DNA from: Gemmatimonadota bacterium
Lineage (GTDB): Bacteria; Latescibacterota; UBA2968; UBA8231
Reading direction: 5' to 3'
Assembly (NCBI GenBank): GCA_028875335.1
Contig: JAPPEF010000199.1
Location: forward strand, 1-12,814
Length of the DNA: 12,814 nucleotides
Below, one piece after another: positions 7,123-12,814 of this stretch (positions are counted from its first letter, which is position 1; each line of letters begins with the position of its first letter). Under the pieces are notes generated by a model, which was given only the letters and a program-made list of their open reading frames with translations, was not told the origin of the DNA and searched no databases. The position numbers and the translations under genes are program-made.

Positions 7123-7905
7123 TTATGGCACTCGCATTACTGCCGTAGGTAGCCCTTGTTGCAATTGGCTGGCGTCCAGCCCGCTGTCGAAGGCGTAGTG
7201 TTTGTAGGCCAACACCAGCGCTACATCGGCTTGGCGTATTTCCACTCGGCGCGGCAGGTACAGCGCGTCCTGCCGGCGGTATTCTCCTAGCTCGCGGAGC
7301 AGGACATCGCCCTCGGGCAGCGGGATGCTCTCGCGCAACACCAAGCCCCGGCGCAGGTCTAGCCATGCCCGTCGCCCGCCTGTGAGCGCGACCACCGCTT
7401 GGCCAACACCCGGATACTCGATTGGCTCGACTATGGAACCCGGTTCGACGAGGCCGAGCAAGGCATAGCGCAAGTCGCACGCCCCGAAATCCAACCCGGT
7501 CAGCGTGGTTAGCAGTCGGCCGCGCATCGTCCCTTTTACGGGCCGGTCCATGCCTCGGCTGTATACGGTCAGGCTGTCGCCTTCAAGCAGCGCCGTAAAA
7601 ATGTGGGTAAAAAAGGGGCCGCGCACTTCGATGCGAAAGAGATCTGGGTTGATTAGCTGCACGAGGGCCGTCCCCCGATCTCGCAGCTCGCCGCGCCGCA
7701 GCTCAATGGCCGCTTCTGCCGTCAGGTCCTCGAACTGGGCGAGCGATGTCGAGGCAGCGAGCAAGGCAGCCGGTCCTTGGTCTGCATCCCAACCCTCTCG
7801 CACCACCAGCGGCGGCGCGCAAGCTAGCGCTAGAGCGCAGAGCGCGAACCATTTGTAAGCTGTCTGAAAATTCCGGATGTGCCCCGAGCGCGAGGTATGC
7901 ATCAT
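7123..7905 (-). CDS. LolB/DUF4292-like outer-membrane lipoprotein
   Basis: This protein of about 260 residues begins with a signal-like stretch (FQTAYKWFALCALALAC) and a possible lipidation Cys29 in an imperfect lipobox. The mature part is predicted beta-rich (ELRRGELRDRGTALVQLINP, then FFTHIFTALLEGDSLTVYSR), resembling the LolA/LolB superfamily or DUF4292 half-barrel that carries or inserts lipoproteins. The start at 7905 is chosen because its ATG overlaps the TGA stop of the preceding TPR gene (ATGA), a sign of translational coupling; a second ATG follows at once at 7902. A longer reading to 7965 would sit inside the TPR gene and add a basic N-terminus before the signal. The TPR-lolB order is familiar from proteobacteria, which supports an outer-membrane role. 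Family assignment is by fold pattern, not strong motifs. Confidence 0.7.
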   Translation of the reverse strand: MMHTSRSGHIRNFQTAYKWFALCALALACAPPLVVREGWDADQGPAALLAASTSLAQFEDLTAEAAIELRRGELRDRGTALVQLINPDLFRIEVRGPFFTHIFTALLEGDSLTVYSRGMDRPVKGTMRGRLLTTLTGLDFGACDLRYALLGLVEPGSIVEPIEYPGVGQAVVALTGGRRAWLDLRRGLVLRESIPLPEGDVLLRELGEYRRQDALYLPRRVEIRQADVALVLAYKHYAFDSGLDASQLQQGLPTAVMRVP

Positions 7906-9806
7906 GGCAGCAGCTTGCGCTGGACCTCTTCGTTGTCTGGCTCGAGGTCTAGCACTTTTTGCCAATGCGTGCGCGCTTCGTCCGTTTTACCGAGGGAGCT
8001 GGCAATGTCGCCGGCGTGGTCGAAGATCACGGCCTGCTCCTCGGGATCAACCTCGTCTATATGCTCTAGGGCTTGTTGTAGGTATTGTTCGGCCTGCGCT
8101 AGCTCGCCGAGGCGGAAATAGGCCCAGCCGATGCTGTCGAGGAACGCGCTGTTGTCCGGCTCGAGCGCGATAGCCTTCTCCAAGAGCGCGACCGCCTCTG
8201 TTAGCTGGATGCCCTTATCTGCGTACATGTAGCCGAGGTAGTTGAGTGCGTACGCATCGTTTGGCTCGGTTTCTAACAGGCGTTGGAAGGTCTCCACGGC
8301 GCGGTCGAAGTACTCGTCGCGGCTAAGTTTGCGCGACGCCTGCTCATAGCAGGAGCCAAGGTAAAAGAGCACGCGGCTCTTGTCGTTGGCGAGCGCAACG
8401 GCCTGATTCAGCTTTTCAAGCGCCGCTTCCCAGCGCTCCAATTCCTCTAAGGCGATGCCCCAGTACAAAAAAGTCGGGCTGTACGCGGAGTCGAGCGAGG
8501 CCGCTGTTTCGTATTGGGCCAGCGCGTCTTCCCACTGCCCCTGTCGCCCTAGGCTGATGCCCCACCGCACGTGCAGCACGGCTTCGCCCGGGGATACGGC
8601 GAGTGCTTGGCGATAGACGTCAATGGCCTCTGCCCAAGCGTCTTGTTGCTCTAGCGCGAGTCCCCAGTACAGATATATCTCAACTGCGTCGGGCGAGTAC
8701 TGAAGGCCGCGCTGGTACACGGCTATGGCCTCGTCGTAGCGCCCGGTGCTCTCTAGGGCCGTCCCCCAGTACAGGTAAATCTCGCTGCTGTCGGGCATGA
8801 CTTCTGCCGCTTGGCTGAGAACGTCGGTGGCATCGTCATACTCCTCCAAGTAGATGTAGTATCGCGCTAGGTCGGTCCACTGCTCGACCGTTTGGGGCTG
8901 CATCTCGACGATGCGCTTAAAGACCAACGTCGCTTGGTCGTACTTGCCGGCCTCGGACAGAGCCGTTCCCAAGTGGTAGAGCACCTCGGCACCCTCTTCG
9001 GCGAGAATTTCCTCTAGATCGTGCTCGGTGACCATTAGTCGCGCCAAGTGGTAGGGGACGCTGCTGTCGGGCAGATGGCCCGCGGCCTCTCGATAGATGG
9101 CTATGGCCTCGTGGCGGTGTCCCTGTGCTAACTTGAGCTCGGCTAAACCCAGCCAGGCGTCCTCGACTATAGGATCGGTAGCGAGGATCCGGTGATAGAT
9201 GAGCTCGGCCTCTTTTTGGTGGTCAATGCGAGAAAAAATGCCGGCTATGTCTACCTCGACTGCCACTGGCACTTGCTCTTGGGCGAGGACCTCGTTGAAG
9301 AGCGGGACAATCCGTTCGGTTTGGCCCATTTCAAAGTAGAGATAGGCCAAGTGGCGATAGAGCGGCCAATTGTCTGGTTCGTAATGCAGCAGCTCTTTGA
9401 TGTGGTTGATAGCACTCTCGTAGTCGCCTTCGCTTTCCAAAATCCGAATCAACAGGCGGAGCAGCCTCACTTGGCTGCCGTCCAATGCCAAGCCCTTGCG
9501 CGCAAAGTAGGCGGCCATGTGGGCGTCATCAATGCGCTGATAGTTGTAAGCGAGGCGGGCGTAGATGGTGGGCGAAGTCGGGTCGAGGTCGGCCGCGTTG
9601 CGCAGGGCGACTATCGCGCCGAGGTAGTTGTGCTGGGCTTCAAAGACCTTGGCCTTGACGAAGTATTGCATGGCTTGGTCGGGGCCCGACGGCTCGGCGG
9701 GCGCTCTGTGGCTTCGCAGACCCGCACAGCCGCCCGCTGCCAGCGCGAGAGCGCAGAACAGGGGGAGGAGGTGCGAGACATTATTATTCATAATCTGGCC
9801 GCACAT
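7902..9806 (-). CDS. Tetratricopeptide-repeat lipoprotein
   Basis: This is a 634-residue lipoprotein made almost wholly of TPR units; I count about 16-17 helical hairpins of 33-36 residues from about residue 47 to the end (for example AIAVYQRGLQYSPDA, ALNYLGYMYADKG, SIGWAYFRLGELAQAEQYL). The N-terminus has a hydrophobic run LLPLFCALALAAGGC with a lipobox-like AGGC (Cys27). TPR proteins are scaffolds for protein partners; a TPR lipoprotein beside a LolB-like protein points to the outer-membrane periplasmic face. The start is uncertain. The ATG at 9806 overlaps the preceding TAA as TAATG, with GAGG about 10 bases upstream, while the ATG at 9791 gives a shorter n-region. Neither gives a positively charged n-region, which is odd for a signal peptide. 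The stop overlaps the next gene by 4 bases. Confidence 0.88.
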   Translation of the reverse strand: MCGQIMNNNVSHLLPLFCALALAAGGCAGLRSHRAPAEPSGPDQAMQYFVKAKVFEAQHNYLGAIVALRNAADLDPTSPTIYARLAYNYQRIDDAHMAAYFARKGLALDGSQVRLLRLLIRILESEGDYESAINHIKELLHYEPDNWPLYRHLAYLYFEMGQTERIVPLFNEVLAQEQVPVAVEVDIAGIFSRIDHQKEAELIYHRILATDPIVEDAWLGLAELKLAQGHRHEAIAIYREAAGHLPDSSVPYHLARLMVTEHDLEEILAEEGAEVLYHLGTALSEAGKYDQATLVFKRIVEMQPQTVEQWTDLARYYIYLEEYDDATDVLSQAAEVMPDSSEIYLYWGTALESTGRYDEAIAVYQRGLQYSPDAVEIYLYWGLALEQQDAWAEAIDVYRQALAVSPGEAVLHVRWGISLGRQGQWEDALAQYETAASLDSAYSPTFLYWGIALEELERWEAALEKLNQAVALANDKSRVLFYLGSCYEQASRKLSRDEYFDRAVETFQRLLETEPNDAYALNYLGYMYADKGIQLTEAVALLEKAIALEPDNSAFLDSIGWAYFRLGELAQAEQYLQQALEHIDEVDPEEQAVIFDHAGDIASSLGKTDEARTHWQKVLDLEPDNEEVQRKLLP

Positions 9807-10429
9807 TATGCCATCGCCTCAATGAGAGCGTCGCAGAATTGCACAAAGCTGTGAGAGCGGTTGCAGTCTGGGTTGATGTGAGCGGCAATGGTACGCGCTA
9901 CTTCTACCTTGCGCAGCCCATTTTTGAAGTAGCCGCCATTCTGCAAGATGCGTTCAAATGCCTCCCAAGTGCCGCCTTTTATCGCATCGGGATTGCGATA
10001 GGGTGCCCGATTCGGAACGGTTGGCGACACCCTTGGATAGGCGCTCTTCACGGCTTTCCAATCGCCGAAGTACCATGCTTCAAGTTCTTCAATTACGATG
10101 CGGTTTACCACTTGCCAGAGATGCCCCCCGGATCCTGAACGAGTGCTTAACCCCGCAATGGTCGCTGCTTTTTCAAGCCGTTGTTTGAGCTTATGGCAAT
10201 CGTCGTCGTCGCAATCAACCATTACGACGATACGCCCATAGTTCGACGGCCAATAGGAGTAGCCCTTTAGACGAGCCTGTAATTTATCCAACATGTCTAG
10301 TTTGTCCTGAAACGCATGGACTCGAAAAGAGGGACAGTCTTCAGGAAATAGACGCGGAAGTAATTCATGCAGGAACGCCTCCATAGAAGGCTCTTCGACC
10401 AGAAACTCCAGATGGGGCTTCTCCATCAT
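9806..10429 (-). CDS. DUF4276-family, TOPRIM-like protein partnered with the AAA ATPase
   Basis: This is a 207-residue cytoplasmic protein that I recognise as DUF4276-like. It carries the pattern of a TOPRIM-type metal site: a glutamate after the first strand ([14 protein letters not shown], Glu12/13), an Asp-rich strand end ([16 protein letters not shown], Asp72 and Asp74), and a conserved acidic stretch [13 protein letters not shown] (residues 111-123). TOPRIM proteins are nucleases, primases or topoisomerase parts, so metal-dependent nucleic-acid cleavage is a reasonable inference, not shown. Its ATG overlaps the ATPase stop (ATGA), so the two are translationally coupled and presumably work together. 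Hand counts of bases 9901-9960, 10081-10140 and 10201-10380 give 147 of 300 GC (49%), below the roughly 60-65% of neighbouring samples. This hints at separate ancestry. The start could be either of two adjacent ATGs. Confidence 0.78.
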   Translation of the reverse strand: MMEKPHLEFLVEEPSMEAFLHELLPRLFPEDCPSFRVHAFQDKLDMLDKLQARLKGYSYWPSNYGRIVVMVDCDDDDCHKLKQRLEKAATIAGLSTRSGSGGHLWQVVNRIVIEELEAWYFGDWKAVKSAYPRVSPTVPNRAPYRNPDAIKGGTWEAFERILQNGGYFKNGLRKVEVARTIAAHINPDCNRSHSFVQFCDALIEAMA

Positions 10430-11670
10430 TCGTCTCTTCTGAATGGTCCAGTGGCTCCGCCTTGGTTGACCAGTGGATCACCCACATTGAAGTAGCCCTC
10501 CATCCATAGGTGGCCGAGCCTTGCTCCTTGATCCATGAACGCTCGTACTTCCTCTATATCCGCGACGCATTGCGTTTGTGCGTAGCCTTTCTCATCGCGC
10601 CAGAGGACGCGTACCTCTTTAGGCTGCAAGGTATTGAGGAAAAACGGAGAGTGAGTGGTGACTAGTAGTTGGGTGCATTCACCGGCGGCACGGCACTCCT
10701 CGGCTAGTTCCCAAAGCAGTCGGGGATGGAGAAAGTTTTCCGGCTCCTCAATGCCGATAAAGGGCGGCGGTTCTGGGTCGTGAAGCAGGACTAAATAGGC
10801 CAGCATTTTGAGCGTACCGTCGGAGGCAAAGCGTGCCAGCACCGGGTGGCTAAACGGAGCGTCCTTGATTTGCAGCAGCAGGCGACCGTCGGGCATAGTA
10901 TCGGCCAGAACCTTCTCAATGCGCGGTACGCGCCGGCGTAGTACCTCAAAGATGCGCTCAAGCCGCTCTGGGTGCTGCTCGGCCAAGTATTGGATAACGT
11001 TGGCGAGATTATCGCCCGTTTTACTCAACTGCTCCTGTGGTCCGGCTTCGGGCTGGCCGCGTGCGCTATCTGCCGAGAGGTACGAAATGTGCCAGCCAGT
11101 GATGAACTGGCGCAGTGCCGCCACGCGGGGATGATCGGCAAACTGTCCTAGGGCATTGACCGCTAGCAGGTCAGGTGTGTTCAGGGGGATTTCTATTCGC
11201 TGGTCTTCTTCGTCTGGTTGGTCTCCGCTGACCGCTCGGCCTTGGCCGTGCTCGTATTGGAGAAATCGAAATGGCTTTCCGTGTTGGCCCCGTCGCCATT
11301 GCAACCACTCCTCGACTACGACGGGTACCCCCTTGTGTTCGTGGACGGCCAAGTGATAGGTGATGAGCGGCTGTTTTGGCTGCTCTCGGTACTTGATCTC
11401 GATTACTACCGGCCCCTCTTCTGCTTCCCGGGACACCAGTTCCTTGCTCCGCCCGCGCTTATCCCAGGCGCGGCGCAGCCCCAACTCGAAGCACTCCGCC
11501 AAAAAGGCGAACACATCAAATACCGTTGACTTACCGCTACCGTTGGGACCGAGTAGCACCGTTAGCGGTGTCAGGTTTTTGAACTCGACACTCCGCAAGG
11601 CGCGGAAGTTTTGCACCTTCAGATATTCAATACGCGCCGGAGCAGTGGGTCGTGCAGGAATTGGGTTCAT
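10426..11670 (-). CDS. AAA/ABC-type ATPase (AAA_21, OLD/RecF-like) of a two-gene ATPase-TOPRIM unit
   Basis: This is a 414-residue ATPase of the SMC/RecF/OLD type with no membrane segment. After the opening strand ([20 protein letters not shown]) comes Walker A GPNGSGKS (residues 41-48), an ABC-like signature ASDGT (282-286), Walker B IGIEEPEN (305-312) and the H-loop THSPFFL (His340). The linker with [12 protein letters not shown] is typical of the AAA_21 group. Unlike OLD nucleases, the chain ends about 70 residues after the H-loop with no TOPRIM domain; that function appears to sit in the overlapping next gene. A Shine-Dalgarno GGAG (11679-11682, complement) lies 8 bases before the ATG. 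The gene starts 24 bp after the dppC stop. ATPase plus TOPRIM partner suggests a phage-defence or DNA-repair role; that is inference. Confidence 0.9.
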   Translation of the reverse strand: MNPIPARPTAPARIEYLKVQNFRALRSVEFKNLTPLTVLLGPNGSGKSTVFDVFAFLAECFELGLRRAWDKRGRSKELVSREAEEGPVVIEIKYREQPKQPLITYHLAVHEHKGVPVVVEEWLQWRRGQHGKPFRFLQYEHGQGRAVSGDQPDEEDQRIEIPLNTPDLLAVNALGQFADHPRVAALRQFITGWHISYLSADSARGQPEAGPQEQLSKTGDNLANVIQYLAEQHPERLERIFEVLRRRVPRIEKVLADTMPDGRLLLQIKDAPFSHPVLARFASDGTLKMLAYLVLLHDPEPPPFIGIEEPENFLHPRLLWELAEECRAAGECTQLLVTTHSPFFLNTLQPKEVRVLWRDEKGYAQTQCVADIEEVRAFMDQGARLGHLWMEGYFNVGDPLVNQGGATGPFRRDE

Positions 11671-11678
11671 CTGCGGTC

Positions 11679-11682
11679 TCCG
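11679..11682 (-). promoter_or_regulatory. Ribosome binding site of the AAA ATPase gene
   Basis: The complement reads GGAG, 8 bases upstream of the ATG at 11670, inside the 24-bp gap after the permease stop. No promoter is evident in so short a gap, so transcription probably comes from upstream. Confidence 0.6.
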
Positions 11683-11694
11683 TTGGTGGAGGGT

Positions 11695-12540
11695 CTAAAT
11701 TTTTGGATCCAAGGCGTCTCTAAGCCCGTCGCCAAAGAGGTTGAGCGCGAGGACGACCACGAAGATGGCCAGCCCGGGAAAGGCCATCACCCAAGGTGCT
11801 TGCAGGAGCAGTTCGCGTCCCCCGGATAGCATGGCTCCCCACTCGGGGGTCGGCGGCTGGGCCCCCAAGCCCAAAAAGCTCAACCCGGCCGCGTCGAGGA
11901 TGGCCGTGCCCAAGCTGAGCGTGGCTTGCACGATGAGGGGAACCGTGCAGTTGGGCAAGATGCTGTAGAACAGCAGCCGCGATTCGCTCGCTCCCAGCGC
12001 GCGCGCGGCCTCGACGTAGGTGGCCTCGCGCACGGTCAACACGGACGAGCGCATGAGGCGGGCAAACTGCGGCACCAAAACGATGCTGACGGCGAGAATG
12101 GCATTGTCGATGCCCGGCCCGATGACGGCGACGATGGCAATGGCCAACAAGATGCTGGGAAACGCCAGCATCAAGTCCATCAGCCGCATGATGAGCATGT
12201 CGGCGACCCCGCCGCGATACCCAGCCACGAGGCCGAGCAAAGTGCCGGTGGAAGCGGCTAGCGCGATGGCGACTAATCCGATTCGCAGCGAGATGCGGGC
12301 ACCGTACACGATGCGGCTGAAGATGTCGCGGCCAAAGTCGTCCGTTCCTAGCCAATGGCTCGCCGACGGCGGTTGCAAACGCGCATAGAGGTTTTGCGCC
12401 AGTGGATCGTATGGTGCCAGCAGCGGTGCCAGCAGCGCGACTAGAACCGCACTCGCCAAGACCCCGCCGCCGATCAGCGCGAGGCGCTGTTTGCCGAGAC
12501 GCCGCAGTTCACTGATGACGTGTGAAAGTATCTCAAGCAT
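11695..12540 (-). CDS. DppC-family ABC transporter permease
   Basis: This is a complete 281-residue inner-membrane permease of a dipeptide/oligopeptide-type importer. The N-terminal OppC_N-type part has a first membrane helix (about 21-42), then LAPYDP and the family hallmark HWLGTDDFGRDIFSRI (62-77). The EAA loop (REATYVEAARALGAS, 171-185, with ILPN at 194-197) contacts the ATPase, and the C-terminus ends in the typical GDGLRDALDPKI. Its start is 17 bp after the glgB stop and lacks a clear Shine-Dalgarno. No DppB gene precedes it; the DppB fragment at 1-743 lies on the opposite strand at the far end. No substrate-binding protein or transporter ATPase gene is in view, so the substrate is unknown. 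Confidence 0.94.
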   Translation of the reverse strand: MLEILSHVISELRRLGKQRLALIGGGVLASAVLVALLAPLLAPYDPLAQNLYARLQPPSASHWLGTDDFGRDIFSRIVYGARISLRIGLVAIALAASTGTLLGLVAGYRGGVADMLIMRLMDLMLAFPSILLAIAIVAVIGPGIDNAILAVSIVLVPQFARLMRSSVLTVREATYVEAARALGASESRLLFYSILPNCTVPLIVQATLSLGTAILDAAGLSFLGLGAQPPTPEWGAMLSGGRELLLQAPWVMAFPGLAIFVVVLALNLFGDGLRDALDPKI

Positions 12541-12557
12541 GACAAATTAGCATCGCG

Positions 12558-12814
12558 CTACTTCGGCTCTAGAACTAACACGCCGAGTGGCGGCAGACGC
12601 AACCGCGCCGAGTACGGCCGGCCGTGGCAGGCGACTTTCTCGGTTTGCACCCAGCCGTCGTGACCCACGCCACTGCCGCCGTAGATTTCGGCATCGCTGT
12701 TGAGCACCTCGCGGTACGGCCCGGCGGCTGGCAGCCCGAGCCGGTAGTCCGCTCGGGGAACTGGGGTAAAATTGCACGCGAAGATCAGGGGTTTTTCGCC
12801 CTCGGCGCGGCGCG
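12558..12814 (-). CDS. glgB: 1,4-alpha-glucan branching enzyme, C-terminal 84 residues (5' end outside window)
   Basis: The minus-strand frame is open from the right edge and stops at 12558-12560. Its residues (FACNFTPVPRADYRLGLP, then REVLNSDAEIYGGSGVG and LPPLGVLVLEPK at the end) match the C-terminal all-beta domain of GlgB, which adds alpha-1,6 branches to glycogen. In the family this part reads NFTPVPR...YR.G.P..G.Y.E.LN.D...YGGS..GN. The catalytic barrel lies beyond the window. A different minus-strand frame at 12547-12777 is open too but has no family resemblance. The stop is 17 bp before the dppC start; a glycogen gene next to a peptide-type permease is not a functional pairing I recognise. 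Confidence 0.88.
   Translation of the reverse strand, partial: RRAEGEKPLIFACNFTPVPRADYRLGLPAAGPYREVLNSDAEIYGGSGVGHDGWVQTEKVACHGRPYSARLRLPPLGVLVLEPK

Noticed and set aside
7906..7965. Longer start for the LolB-like gene, adding 20 residues
   Set aside because: It would lie inside the TPR gene and place a low-complexity basic stretch before the signal peptide; the ATGA overlap start at 7905 is better supported.
9806..11670. Calling the pair PARIS or an OLD/Gabija system
   Set aside because: The partner looks like DUF4276, not the DUF4435-type AriB, there is no fused TOPRIM in the ATPase, and no UvrD-like helicase gene is adjacent.
12547..12777. Alternative minus-strand frame at the right edge
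   Set aside because: It is Arg/Ala-rich with no family resemblance; the other frame gives a clear GlgB C-terminus.

Overview
This 12.8-kb window looks like chromosomal DNA of a moderately GC-rich Gram-negative bacterium, most likely an uncultivated lineage of the Fibrobacterota-Chlorobiota-Bacteroidota type (Latescibacterota- or Poribacteria-like). The main clue is the secreted M6 protease, whose C-terminus (NFPNPFN at its start, a WDG...DDRG...ATGVYF core, ending ILLK) is the sorting/FlgD-like module typical of such genomes. Several lipoprotein signals and a Gfo/Idh/MocA oxidoreductase fit this. The lineage is inferred from protein style only; no rRNA or marker gene is present.

Layout. Bases 1-743 (+) hold the 3' part of a DppB-family ABC permease. 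A bidirectional hairpin terminator (752-793) separates it from genes that all run on the minus strand. In minus-strand reading order from the right edge these are: the last 84 codons of glgB (12558-12814); a complete DppC-family permease (11695-12540); an AAA/ABC-type ATPase of the AAA_21 kind (10426-11670); a DUF4276/TOPRIM-like protein (9806-10429); a TPR lipoprotein (7902-9806); a LolB/DUF4292-like lipoprotein (7123-7905); an M6-type secreted metalloprotease (4527-7079); a Gfo/Idh/MocA oxidoreductase (3309-4445); and a duplicated Spondin_N/Cache lipoprotein (832-3222). No gene-free stretch exceeds 100 bases, and I found no RNA gene, IS element or CRISPR array.

How genes work together. The dppC, ATPase, DUF4276, TPR, LolB-like and M6 genes are packed with gaps of 24 bp or less or with ATGA/TAATG overlaps, except 43 bp before the M6 gene, so they may be one transcript. 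The TPR-LolB pair resembles the TPR lipoprotein-lolB pairing of proteobacteria and probably serves the outer membrane. The ATPase and TOPRIM-like proteins form a two-gene unit with the same parts as OLD-family nucleases and PARIS-type defence systems, but with a different partner family. This is the best candidate here for a poorly described system.

Two structural oddities stand out. The paired permease genes dppB and dppC sit at opposite ends of the window in opposite orientation, and flipping the intervening 11.8 kb would put them head-to-tail. The Spondin_N domain is duplicated within one gene with a 108-bp perfect repeat, pointing to recent duplication or gene conversion.
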